From assembly GCF_001640365.1 (NCBI RefSeq), contig NZ_LWMI01000011.1, positions 80,773 to 144,772 on the forward strand: a stretch of 64,000 nt of DNA, given 5' to 3'. Under the pieces are notes generated by a model, which had not been told where the DNA came from, ran no database searches, and saw only the letters and a list, made by a program, of their open reading frames with translations. The stretch comes from Candidatus Arsenophonus triatominarum. Its GTDB lineage: Bacteria > Pseudomonadota > Gammaproteobacteria > Enterobacterales > Enterobacteriaceae. Shown here in pieces: positions 50,914 to 59,528 of this stretch. A program made the position numbers and the translations under genes. The number at the start of each line of letters is the position of its first letter. Positions within the stretch are counted from its first letter, which is position 1.

Positions 50914-51255
50914 ATGTGTAACTTTCATGGTTATGATAATGCTCGCTGTCGTAGACATGAGCGTAGAAGCGCCAAGCGAGCAGCCTATAACTATAACAAA
51001 GCGCTTAATTTGGCATTGAAAGCAGCGTTAAACCCATCTAAAAAATCTAACCAACTAACAACTCCAAATCCTAAACGCCCTGTTCTTTCACTAAAAAGAA
51101 AAATGATGAGTCGTGTAGAAAAAGCAATATCAATACGCCTAACTAAAGTTTATGACTCATTTGATAATTGCTGTTTGCCTGAAATAGCTTTATACACTGC
51201 TAAAAGGTTTAAAAATAAACCTAAGCTCAACTTCGGAGTAACTGCTAATGTTTGA
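50914..51255 (+). CDS. N: Lambda N-type antiterminator, cassette B
   Basis: 113 residues. Arginine-rich motif ARCRRHERRSAKRAAYNYNK corresponds to lambda AQTRRRERRAEKQAQWKAAN, and RPVLSLKRKMMSRVEKAI corresponds to lambda RPILSLNRKPKSRVESAL, the region contacting NusA. The C-terminal part is different from lambda but shares SFDNCCLPEIALYTAKRF with N-A. Start ATG 50914 behind GGAGGTAAT. With the GAAAA boxB upstream this is strong evidence for functional lambda-type antitermination of the left operon. Confidence 0.86.
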   Translation: MCNFHGYDNARCRRHERRSAKRAAYNYNKALNLALKAALNPSKKSNQLTTPNPKRPVLSLKRKMMSRVEKAISIRLTKVYDSFDNCCLPEIALYTAKRFKNKPKLNFGVTANV

Positions 51256-51334
51256 GAATAACAAAACGATTAAGGTTCAAATTGTTGCTGATGTTAGAGC
51301 AAAGTGTAACTATATAAAGCCTGTTGCTCAATAG
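51248..51334 (+). CDS. Possible 28-residue peptide overlapping N-B
   Basis: ATG inside the last codons of N-B (AATGTTTGA overlap); product MFENNKTIKVQIVADVRAKC then NYIKPVAQ. The overlap suggests coupled translation but nothing else supports it. Confidence 0.25.
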   Translation: MFENNKTIKVQIVADVRAKCNYIKPVAQ

Positions 51335-51499
51335 CAAAATTAATTATGACTTACAAAAAAACCAGCCGATGATGATAAAATCATCAATTTTTGCATTAAA
51401 AATAACCTATGTAAGATTAAAAAATAAACTATTTTTGTATTTTTTAGATGTATCTAACTTGTTTTTATTTTAAGCAACTTTATTTCACTATTGAGCAAC

Positions 51500-51679
51500 A
51501 TGCTTATAGTAGATATGAACGAAGAAGATTATAAAAAATTTGAAAGAATTATCGATTCACAAATGACATCCAGCAAGATGAATGATGCAATTCTTGATAT
51601 AGCAAGCAAATATGGAATTTATGATAATATCGACTTCTGCGAACCTGAAGACATTGAATTCCATCTGATAGGAGAATAA
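51500..51679 (+). CDS. Small acidic phage protein
   Basis: 59 residues, MLIVDMNEEDYKKFERIIDS to CEPEDIEFHLIGE. Acidic, probably helical. The SD is weak; a TTG nine bases upstream is an alternative start. Fits an early accessory gene after N. Unknown family. Confidence 0.5.
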   Translation: MLIVDMNEEDYKKFERIIDSQMTSSKMNDAILDIASKYGIYDNIDFCEPEDIEFHLIGE

Positions 51680-52027
51680 TTAATCAATTCACAAAATCAA
51701 ATCCTTTCTTTTTATTAATCATAAATAAACAATTCATAATATAATCAATGTCTTATTAAGGTGATCATTATTCCTGTTTTGTGTGTTGTTGGATTACACA
51801 GAGGGAGCGAGCCTGACGCGCCAGAAATATCTGGCAATCAAATTAGTTTCAGGATGTGTGAATGCGGCTCTGCGCTCGCGGGACAGTCAACATTCTATAA
51901 ATTATCTTTCAAATAGCTAAATATAGTTTGATTGCGTTTACCCGACCGTGATGACTGTAATCGGACACCAAGAGGCACTTGGCACACATCCTAACTTTTC
52001 AGCAAATGTTAACAAGGAGTACACATA
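51680..52027 (+). other. Non-coding leader with a long-range stem
   Basis: No gene. AGGATGTGTG (51851-51860) can pair with CACACATCCT (51983-51992), an arrangement and sequence resembling the stems before N-A and N-B, ending about 20 nt before the SD of the next gene. May be a diverged third leader of this type. Confidence 0.4.
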
Positions 52028-52285
52028 ATGAGATTGGACAATCCACGCATTGTAACGGCAAAGCATCCCAATATGGGTAATCTGGTTGGGATTACTAATG
52101 GTAGTCGTCATTTGAGCGATGCAAAATACTTAAGCAGCATTGATATATGGAATGACGACGACATGGAAACAAGAACTTTCAAAGAAATTATACAGTGCTT
52201 AACAAAAGAAAATAAGCGTCTTAAAAAAGAGAATTTAAGACTGATGAAGATATACCGTGAAATTGGCGGGCTGTGCAGGATTTGA
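52028..52285 (+). CDS. Phage hypothetical protein
   Basis: 85 residues, start behind AACAAGGAGTACACATA. Reads MRLDNPRIVTAKHPNMGNLV with a C-terminal charged coiled coil (LTKENKRLKKENLRLMKIYR). The last codons (EIGGLCRI) run into tRNA-like sequence at 52264, so the original C-terminus was probably replaced by recombination there. Family not recognised. Confidence 0.6.
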   Translation: MRLDNPRIVTAKHPNMGNLVGITNGSRHLSDAKYLSSIDIWNDDDMETRTFKEIIQCLTKENKRLKKENLRLMKIYREIGGLCRI

Positions 52286-52308
52286 ACCTGCAACATAGGG
52301 ACTAGAAG
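52264..52308 (-). other. tRNA-Arg(UCU)-like 3' half, probable attachment site
   Basis: Reading leftwards: CTTCTAG (anticodon loop with TCT), TCCCT stem strand, then T arm GCAGGTTCAAATCCTGC, acceptor strand ACAGCCC and GCCA. The 5' half of the tRNA is absent. Integrases commonly cross over at the anticodon loop and regenerate the 3' half, so this looks like a phage att site. A decayed phage tRNA gene is the alternative. Confidence 0.65.
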
Positions 52309-52727
52309 AATTTGAGTATTGCTGTTGCAGCACCGATAGTCAAAACTATCACACTACCCAGCTTTAAAAGTAGTCCTGTAGCAATATGTTCAACATCCTT
52401 ACGAATTAAGGCTATCTGAGCGTCAGTTTTTTCAAAACGTGCTTGTATCTGAGCTTCGTTCTTCTCAAAACGAGCAGCCATATCTTTGCGAACATCAGCT
52501 ATTTCAGCAGATAAGTCTTTACGAACATCAGCGATTTGAGCTTCGTTCTTTTCAAAGCGAGCAACCATATCTTTACGTACGTCTTCTAAATCTCTTTTTG
52601 TTGCTACATCAGCAACCTCATGTGACTTACGTACAGCAATAGAAATTGCTTTTGCCTGCTCTTTTGGCAAACCTGCATTCTCTAATGTTTCGACAAATTC
52701 TTGTGTATCAAATGCAACTTGACCCAT
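52302..52727 (-). CDS. DUF1640-like coiled-coil membrane protein
   Basis: 141 residues: N-terminal AFDTQEFVETLENAGLPKEQ and AKAISIAVRKSHE as in the DUF1640/CCDC90 group, then heptad coiled coil with repeated ARFEKNEAQIADVRKD and IADVRKDM units, and a C-terminal membrane helix (LLLKLGSVIVLTIGAATAIL). The stop codon TAG lies in the tRNA-like anticodon loop. Opposite strand to all neighbours with its own SD (AAGGAGGATTTCCT), the pattern of a moron. Function unknown. Confidence 0.75.
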   Translation of the reverse strand: MGQVAFDTQEFVETLENAGLPKEQAKAISIAVRKSHEVADVATKRDLEDVRKDMVARFEKNEAQIADVRKDLSAEIADVRKDMAARFEKNEAQIQARFEKTDAQIALIRKDVEHIATGLLLKLGSVIVLTIGAATAILKFF

Positions 52728-52812
52728 AGGAAATCCTCCTTTTTGGTAAGTATAACGGGTTTAGGGTTCAGTCTGCAAAATCTTTCATCAATTAACTTTG
52801 AAGAATTTCTAC

Positions 52813-53649
52813 ATGCAAAATTTAATCAACATCGAAACAAAAAACATCAATGGTACATTAATCCAGACGGTTAATGCCCGTGATTTACATGCGTTTCTAG
52901 AAGTAGGCAAGGATTTTACCACATGGATTAAAGACCGAGTTAACCAGTATGGATTTGTTGAAAACGAAGACTACGTAATTGTAGAAAATTTGAGCTCCCC
53001 AAAATCGGGGAGTGCAAAATCTCGCCAACGGCCTATGAAAGACTACTGCATCAGTATCGATATGGCGAAAGAATTATCAATGGTTGAGCGTAATGAAAAA
53101 GGGAAACAGGCCAGACAGTATTTTATTGAATGTGAGAGACGGATTTTACAGCCGAAATTATCTAATAACCCAACAACTTTAGGCTTACCTAATTTCCTTG
53201 ACCCTGCTGAATCAGCCATTGCATGGGCTGAGCAGCATAAAAAAGTTCAACTGTTAGGGGTACAGGTTCAACAGCTTGAAACCGAAATCGATAGCCTAAA
53301 AAACCTGTTTCAGATTGGTATGACACCTGTTCAATTCTGCAAGCAGCTTAATGGCGTAAATATTAACCAGGTCAACCTTTTTCTGGAATCGCGTCATTTT
53401 CTCTACGATGCAGAAAAGGATATCAGCAAGGCTCATGTCTGGCGTGTTCATTCTTATGCGAGAGATACCTATCTAACCGAATCACCCTTCATCATGACAA
53501 ACGATTACGGGAAACGCCAGTGTTATAAAATCGTTCTGCTAAAAAAGGGGGCTTCATGGCTATATAACCAATACCTCAAAAGTAAGCTACCGATGAAGAA
53601 AGACTGGAACGGCGAATTCACTCACGACAAATATAGTCAGGTGGCATAA
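52813..53649 (+). CDS. AntA-type phage antirepressor 2
   Basis: 278 residues. The first 115 residues are nearly the same as in 42837-43583 (MQNLINIETKNINGTLIQTV, SMVERNEKGKQARQYFIECE), the AntA domain. After residue 120 it diverges completely: coiled linker then QIGMTPVQFCKQLNGVNINQ and a winged-helix-like ending (FIMTNDYGKRQCYKIVLLKK) instead of KilAC. The leader before both starts is also shared (TCATCAATTAACTTTGA). Domain shuffling of antirepressors is well known among lambdoid phages. Confidence 0.85.
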   Translation: MQNLINIETKNINGTLIQTVNARDLHAFLEVGKDFTTWIKDRVNQYGFVENEDYVIVENLSSPKSGSAKSRQRPMKDYCISIDMAKELSMVERNEKGKQARQYFIECERRILQPKLSNNPTTLGLPNFLDPAESAIAWAEQHKKVQLLGVQVQQLETEIDSLKNLFQIGMTPVQFCKQLNGVNINQVNLFLESRHFLYDAEKDISKAHVWRVHSYARDTYLTESPFIMTNDYGKRQCYKIVLLKKGASWLYNQYLKSKLPMKKDWNGEFTHDKYSQVA

Positions 53650-53658
53650 GGGGTAACG

Positions 53659-53796
53659 ATGAACAAAGACAACATCCTGCTAGCGCTGGCAAGACAGGCA
53701 GCAAAGTTAGCGATTGATACCCAACGACAAGATATATGGCTAATCGCTTTATCACTGCAACTAAAAGCTTATGGAAAAAATCATCATGCCCCTTAA
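53659..53796 (+). CDS. Small phage protein, 45 residues
   Basis: ATG at 53659 ten bases after the antirepressor stop, behind AAGGGGTAACG. MNKDNILLALARQAAKLAID...QLKAYGKNHHAP. One amphipathic helix. Operon spacing supports it; function unknown. Confidence 0.5.
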   Translation: MNKDNILLALARQAAKLAIDTQRQDIWLIALSLQLKAYGKNHHAP

Positions 53797-54052
53797 ATCT
53801 GAAAAGGCGAAAAAACGCCATCTTAAAGAAAAAATTATCACTCTGCTACTGGATTCGTCCTTTTCACAAAATGAAATCGAGTTATTAGTCGCGGAGATTA
53901 AAACCAGAAAAACAGGATGCTATTTCAGTTCGAGGAGGTCAAATGAACCCTTACGCCATGCAAGATTACTGGTACGAACAACAGCAAGAAATTGCTTATT
54001 GGGAAGACAGGCTGGACGACGAAATCAGCGAACTTGTCCAGCCTGTTTATGA
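53786..54052 (+). CDS. Phage ORF with doubtful 3' end
   Basis: MPLKSEKAKKRHLKEKIITL then LLDSSFSQNEIELLVAEIKT is a plausible small helical protein starting within the previous gene's stop. The frame, however, runs 110 bp over the following well-supported gene, so a frameshift near 53930 has probably removed the natural stop. Confidence 0.4.
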   Translation: MPLKSEKAKKRHLKEKIITLLLDSSFSQNEIELLVAEIKTRKTGCYFSSRRSNEPLRHARLLVRTTARNCLLGRQAGRRNQRTCPACL

Positions 54053-54191
54053 CTGCCTACCTTCCTCAGTGATGCGAAAACTCAGTATTGAGGATTTTGA
54101 CGATATCTGGAAGGCGCTGTTTAACCATTTCAAAAATGAGAACATCCATCAGTACAAAGCACTTCGAGCACCTAAGAGGAAATATCTATGA
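53943..54191 (+). CDS. Phage hypothetical protein, 82 residues
   Basis: Start behind CGAGGAGGTCAA. MNPYAMQDYWYEQQQEIAYW, acidic-aromatic, then LPSSVMRKLSIEDFDDIWKA and a basic end. The last codons overlap the start of the annealing protein gene by 4 bp (ATGA), so it belongs to the recombination operon. Confidence 0.65.
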   Translation: MNPYAMQDYWYEQQQEIAYWEDRLDDEISELVQPVYDCLPSSVMRKLSIEDFDDIWKALFNHFKNENIHQYKALRAPKRKYL

Positions 54192-54937
54192 GCGAAACAC
54201 AACATACCGAAAAAGAGAGAAGTTTTCAACAACAGGTTTGGGAAACGCTGTCGGTGATTAATGTTAACGATAAAGTTGAAAAGAAAAACGGCCTTTCTTA
54301 TCTCTCATGGGCTTGGGCATGGGGCGTATTAATGGCACATTATCCAGAATCCTACTATGTCATTGATGCCATTAGCTATAACAATGATGGCAGTGCGATG
54401 GTGTCGTTAACACTCACGGTTAAACAAGGAAATAATGAGTTTCCCCGAAAAATGTGGTTACCCGTTATGGATTACCGGAATCAGGCTATTTCTAACCCTA
54501 ATGCCGTTGATATCAATAAAACGCTCATGCGCTGTCTCACCAAGGCTATTTCAATGTTTGGATTAGGATTTTATATCTATGCCGGAGAAGACTTGCCTGA
54601 ACAGGAAAAAATTGTAATACAGAAAGAAGCCGCACAACAAAAAGCCCGTTACGAACAATTAATCCAGGAATTAGAAACATCAGCAAAAGGCGGTATTGAA
54701 TCAATGAAATCCCATTGGCTGAAATTAACACCAGAAGAGACGGATATCATTGGCGAAGAAAATAAAATGGCTATTTATCGCAATATTGCAATGAAAAACG
54801 AGGCTAATCATGAAGCAGAAAACGGACGAATGGTTTCAGGCAAGACTTGGGAAAGTCACCGCCAGCAATTTACACAAGGTGTTATCCAAAGGCAGGGGAA
54901 CAACGCAACGAAACTACCTCATGCAATTAGTTTGTGA
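54188..54937 (+). CDS. Single-strand annealing protein, Sak/DUF1071 type
   Basis: 249 residues. The segment VEKKNGLSYLSWAWAWGVLM followed by YPESYYVIDAI and NKTLMRCLTKAISMFGLGFY, IYAGEDLP is characteristic of DUF1071 (Sak) phage recombinases, RAD52-like proteins that anneal strands for phage recombination. The last 40 codons overlap the exonuclease gene; a stop in the next frame just before that ATG suggests a small frameshift has extended this protein. Confidence 0.8.
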   Translation: MSETQHTEKERSFQQQVWETLSVINVNDKVEKKNGLSYLSWAWAWGVLMAHYPESYYVIDAISYNNDGSAMVSLTLTVKQGNNEFPRKMWLPVMDYRNQAISNPNAVDINKTLMRCLTKAISMFGLGFYIYAGEDLPEQEKIVIQKEAAQQKARYEQLIQELETSAKGGIESMKSHWLKLTPEETDIIGEENKMAIYRNIAMKNEANHEAENGRMVSGKTWESHRQQFTQGVIQRQGNNATKLPHAISL

Positions 54938-55070
54938 AACCCTTACCGGACGACGAGAAGAAATTAAAACCAATCAGGCCATTGAACGGGGCATTGCCCT
55001 TGAACCACAAGCTAGAGCGCGATATTGCCTCAATGAGTTTGATGTCACGGTCACCGAAGTGGGCTTTATC
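54810..55070 (+). pseudogene. YqaJ-type phage exonuclease, truncated by IS481
   Basis: First 87 codons of a lambda-Exo/YqaJ family nuclease: MKQKTDEWFQARLGKVTASN, then RNYLMQLVCETLTG, AIERGIALEPQARARYCL and VTEVGFI. The catalytic D..E.K part is missing because IS481 follows at 55071, and the sequence beyond the IS belongs to an integrase. The family resects DNA for the partner annealing protein upstream. Confidence 0.82.
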
Positions 55071-56017
55071 TGTAGTAGCTCAGACTTAATCTGACAGTTA
55101 CCGGTTATTTATACAGTACCTGTCAGGTTAAATTTGATTTAAATCTTTCTCTCTCCAAAGTTGTTTTCCATCGTGTAAAGTTGCCATAGGAGTTCGACCG
55201 CAACACATTTTTCCTTGATGAGTGCGTTGGTTATTATATTCCGCTAACCATTTATCTAAATCAGCTTGTAATTCATTTAAAGCCCTATAGATTTTCTTAC
55301 GAAAAGCCACCTGATAGAACTCTTGTAATACAGTTTTATGAAAGCGTTCACAAATCCCATTAGTTTGAGGTGAACGAGCTTTAGTTTTTGTATGATCAAT
55401 ATCATTGATAGCGAGATAAAGTTGATAATCGTGATGTTCAACTTTACCACAATACTCACTGCCTCTGTCCGTCAGTATACGTAACACCGGTAACCCATGC
55501 TGGGAATAAAAAGGGAGAACCTTGTCATTTAATAAATCTGCCGCCGTTATCGCGCTTTTTGTTGTGTAAAGCTTACAATGAACGACTTTACTGTAAGTAT
55601 CAATGTAAGTTTGTTGATAAACACGACCAACGCCTTTTAAATGACCGACATAAAAAGTATCTTGTGAACCCAGATAACCTGGATGCGCTGTTTCAATCTC
55701 ACCACAGGCTTCATCATCTTGCGCTTTCTTTTCTAGAGCACTGATTTGTGATTCTGACAGGATAATTCCTTCTGTTGCGATTTTATCTTCAAGCGCTTTT
55801 AGGCGTTTTGTAAAATTTTCGAGATTATGGCGCAGCCAAATAGAGCGAACGCCACTCCCCGAAACAAAAATGCCTTTTTTTCTTAGTTCATTACTACTGC
55901 GGTGTTGACCGTGTGCAGGGTATTCAATCGCATACTCGACTACAGCGCTTTCAATCTGTTCATCTACTCTATTTTTTACGTTAGGCACCCGTCGATTTTG
56001 ATTAATTAAAGCGTCTA

Positions 56018-56898
56018 TAGCTAGGCGACTTAATTTTGATTGCAAGGTGTGTTATGAGTTATACAATTGATTTTCGACGTAAAGTAATATCTGTAAGGAA
56101 AGCCGAAGGTTTAACAATTCGAGAAACTGCGAAACAATTCCGTATTGGAAAAGCGTCTTTAGTACGTTGGCTTAAACGACCAGAGCCAAAAAATTCAACG
56201 CCACGTAAGAGGAAGCTCGATAAAAATGCTTTAGCAAAAGATGTGGAACAGTATCCAGATGCTTACCAAAAGGAACGGGCAGAGCGATTCGGTGTTTGTA
56301 AAAAGACTATTTGGCAATCCCTTAAAAAGCTGGGATTAACCTATAAAAAAAACTCTATTCCATCCAAAAACCAACGAAAGCGACAGGCTGGCACATCAGC
56401 AAAAAAGACAACAGTATGAAAAAAAAGATAAATCTGTTGTTTTTATTGATGAAAGTGGTTTTTCACATGACACTCCACGAACTCACGGCTATTCCCCAAA
56501 AGGTCACCGTTGTTTTGGCCTGAAAAACTGGGGTGCTAAGGGAAGAACAAATGTTATTGGCGCTTTATTGGGAACAACCCTTTTTGCTATCGGATTATTT
56601 GATTGCAATATTAATCGTGATGTTTTTTATGTTTGGATCACAAAAATATTGCTCCCAGAACTTCCTGAAAATTCGGTTATTTTTATGGACAACGCTAGCT
56701 TTCACAAAGGTAAGAATATTGAACAGGCAATTATAAACGCAGGACACCAGATAGAATATTTGCCTGTGTATTCACCAGATTTAAATCCTATAGAACATAA
56801 ATGGTCTCAAGCTAAACGTAAAAAGATGGAAACAGGATGCACTATCGATGACCTGTTTTTAATACATATGCTGTAATCAAAATTAAGTCGCCTAGCTA
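56018..56898 (+). mobile_element. IS630-family element, copy f
   Basis: 881 bp, TA at 56016-56017 and 56899-56900. Confidence 0.94.
56054..56876 (+). CDS. IS630 transposase (two frames)
   Basis: Frame 1 56054-56419 and DDE frame to 56876. Undamaged relative to the other copies. Confidence 0.8.
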
Positions 56899-57149
56899 TA
56901 TCCCACCATCGTTAACAAGTTCCTGGTAGCGATAAAACGTATCTCGGGATACCCCCATAATCTTACAGGCTTTTGAGACGTTATTAAGCTCTTCAGCGAG
57001 GTTAAGTAACCCGACTTTATGTTTGATGATAGGATTATTTGTTTGATACATAGAATTACCTTTTATTTAATTATCTAATGATGTTAATTAAAACCGGTAA
57101 CGCTCTTTTTTAAATCAGAATTGTCGGATTAAGTTAAGACTAATACACT

Positions 57150-57648
57150 TTATTCTATATCACCAATTGTAGTAAAAATTGCGATGGAGCTTGCCTATCT
57201 TTGCCTTGCTAGGCAAGCAGATATTTTATCTTTAACTTATTCTCAGCTATCTAATGACGGCATATTTATTAAGCAAGGTAAAACAGGGATCGCACAGATA
57301 AAAGCATGGACAGATCGTTTACATGCAGCCATAGAGTTAAGTCATACTTTACCTTTAGACAAAGGAATTAGCAGTATATATGTTCTGCATCAACAAAGTG
57401 GATCTGGGTACACTCGTGATGGTTTCAATAGCCGATGGAGGAAAGCAAAAGAAGAAGCCAAAATTAAATTTCCACACTTAAACTTTGATTTTACTTTTCA
57501 CGATTTAAAAGCAAAAGGTGTTTCAGATCTTGATGGTTCTTTATCTGAAAAACAAACAATATCTGGTCATAAAAACATTTCTCAAACCGCAAGATACGAT
57601 AGAAAAATTAATGTTGTCCCTGTTGTTGGAGGTCAGAAAAAGCAATGA
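57150..57648 (+). pseudogene. Phage tyrosine integrase, C-terminal part
   Basis: About 165 residues of the catalytic domain. Visible: first Arg in YLCLARQADILSL, Lys in KQGKTG, His-x-x-(Lys) in FTFHDLKAKGVSD, His in TISGHKNISQ and Tyr nucleophile in TARYDRK. HxxR has Lys instead of Arg, which may be tolerated in some integrases. The N-terminal arm- and core-binding domains are lost at IS481. It reads towards the tRNA-Leu half at 57776, the standard int-att relation. Confidence 0.82.
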
Positions 57649-57655
57649 TTAAATC

Positions 57656-57694
57656 AAAAATATAGTGAAATTATATAGCGAAAATATAGTGAAA
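57656..57694 (+). repeat. Candidate integrase arm sites
   Basis: Two direct copies of AAAATATAGTGAAA (57657-57670 and 57681-57694), 24 bp apart, between int and the tRNA half. Position suits arm-type integrase binding sites of an attP. Confidence 0.5.
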
Positions 57695-57775
57695 CGTGAT
57701 TTTAGTCACAAAAATTTACTCTTAAGAGACTAAGTTTTCACCACTTAACTTATTGATAAACATTGGAAAATTTCA

Positions 57776-57829
57776 TGGTGCCCAGGGCGGGACTTGAACC
57801 CGCACAGCCTTAAGGCTGAGGGATTTTAA
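57776..57829 (-). other. tRNA-Leu(UAA) 3' half, phage attachment site
   Basis: Reading leftwards: TTAAAATCCCT (anticodon loop and stem strand), the long variable arm CAGCCTTAAGGCTG, T arm TGCGGGTTCAAGTCCCGC and CCTGGGCACCA. The fragment starts at the anticodon, lacks the 5' half and ends with encoded CCA. It is the duplicated 3' end produced by integration into a leuZ-type gene. int lies 127 bp away. Confidence 0.85.
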
Positions 57830-58061
57830 ATAAGTATATTTTTGTTTATAAATCAATATATTACGTTTATTTTCAGAACATAACGCGAATATAAGTAGTA
57901 ATAAAAACAATTAAATAGGTAGACAATTTGATTTATCTTCTGAAAGAAATAGTCAATAAATTTAAGTTACTTTTTATCCCTTGGTAAGAAAATTTATTTG
58001 TCACCCATTTAATTTATCCAACCAAAACACCCTACCATTCTTTAACTACGGAGATATATTT

Positions 58062-58106
58062 ATGTCTAAATTAATCACAATTCAAAATAATCAATTACTC
58101 GTTTAG
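58062..58106 (+). pseudogene. Remnant of an ORF6N/Rha-type antirepressor start
   Basis: MSKLITIQNNQLLV followed by a stop, behind CGGAGATATATT. Phage antirepressors of the ORF6N group begin in this way. Only 14 codons remain, then the dispersed segment also found at 30442-30530. Confidence 0.4.
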
Positions 58107-58200
58107 CCTATCTCACATATAACCACTAACATGCAACTAACAACTAATAGTTAACAACTTGCTTCAACGCTGCTAATATGATGGCCCTTGATTGGGGCTA
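58107..58200 (-). repeat. Dispersed phage-like segment, copy 2
   Basis: Minus-strand match to 30442-30530 (CATCATATTAGCAGCGTTG, AAGTTGTTAAC). Not coding in either copy. Confidence 0.6.
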
Positions 58201-58647
58201 GTTAGCTTTAACTATTGTATTTAACTTCTATTTTTTTGAATAAGCATGTTAACAACTCGACGACCAAAATTAACACTCGGTTTCTCGATTAGGTTATAAG
58301 TGCTATAAGACATAACAAAGGTGAGTATAAACAAAATTATAAAAAGTGTGACTCCTCCATTATTATTATAAATTCCCAAATCCCTGAGATAAATTCCACT
58401 TAATTTTTTTACCACCATGTGATTAATATAAAGAGAGTATGACATCTCCCCCATCATAAGCCAGAATTTTCCAAAATTAATCTCTTTATTCTTACAAAGA
58501 AGAATAAGCGATCCAACCAATGCAAATGAATATAACCCTCCTAGTCCGGATCCTCGATTATATCCAGAAATTATTAGTACAACGGAAACCCAAAATATGC
58601 TTACCATAGCAATATTAAAAATAATATTATTCGATATTCTTTCATTA

Positions 58648-59528
58648 TAGCTAGGCGACTTAATTTTGATTACAAGGTGTGTTATGAGTTATACAATTGA
58701 TTTTCGACGTAAAGTAATATCTGTAAGGAAAGCCGAAGGTTTAACAATTCGAGAAACTGCGAAACAATTCCGTATTGGAAAAGCGTCTTTAGTACGTTGG
58801 CTTAAACGACCAGAGCCAAAAAATTCAACGCCACGTAAGAGGAAGCTCGATAAAAATGCTTTAGCAAAAGATGTGGAACAGTATCCAGATGCTTACCAAA
58901 AGGAACGGGCAGAGCGATTCGGTGTTTGTAAAAAGACTATTTGGCAATCCCTTAAAAAGCTGGGATTAACCTATAAAAAAAACTCTATTCCATCCAAAAA
59001 CCAACGAAAGCGACAGGCTGGCACATCAGCAAAAAAGACAACAGTATGAAAAAAAAGATAAATCTGTTGTTTTTATTGATGAAAGTGGTTTTTCACATGA
59101 CACTCCACGAACTCACGGCTATTCCCCAAAAGGTCACCGTTGTTTTGGCCTGAAAAACTGGGGTGCTAAGGGAAGAACAAATGTTATTGGCGCTTTATTG
59201 GGAACAACCCTTTTTGCTATCGGATTATTTGATTGCAATATTAACCGTGATGTTTTTTATGTTTGGATCACAAAAATATTGCTCCCAGAACTTCCTGAAA
59301 ATTCTGTTATTTTTATGGACAACGCTAGCTTTCACAAAGGTAAGAATATTGAACAGGCAATTATAAACGCAGGACACCAGATAGAATATTTGCCTGTGTA
59401 TTCACCAGATTTAAATCCTATAGAACATAAATGGTCTCAAGCTAAACGTAAAAAGATGGAAACAGGATGCACTATCGATGACCTGTTTTTAATACATATG
59501 CTGTAATCAAAATTAAGTCGCCTAGCTA
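58648..59528 (+). mobile_element. IS630-family element, copy g
   Basis: 881 bp, TA at 58646-58647 and 59529-59530, in the acyltransferase gene. Confidence 0.94.
58684..59506 (+). CDS. IS630 transposase (two frames)
   Basis: Frame 1 58684-59049 and DDE frame to 59506, as in copy a. Confidence 0.8.

Larger units (their letters stand above)
55128..57051 (-). pseudogene. IS481 transposase split by IS630
   Basis: Starts at 57051 (MYQTNNPIIKHKVGLLNLAE) and is broken by IS630 after about codon 50 (NDGGIDALIN). Removing the 881 bp and one TA restores the same frame as the intact copy at 44098-45138; no other damage seen. Confidence 0.88.
55071..57147 (-). mobile_element. IS481-family element carrying IS630
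   Basis: Full ends, left at 57147 and right at 55071, with IS630 copy f inside at 56018-56898. Flanks are CTTTATC and CTTTATT, a 7-bp near-duplication with one mismatch. The two sides belong to different genes (exonuclease and integrase), so a deletion preceded or accompanied the insertion. Confidence 0.9.

Noticed and set aside
54810..54937. 128-bp overlap between the annealing protein and exonuclease genes as a genuine overlapping coding design
   Set aside because: A stop in the next frame just before the exonuclease ATG suggests that a late frameshift extended the upstream gene; overlap is probably secondary.
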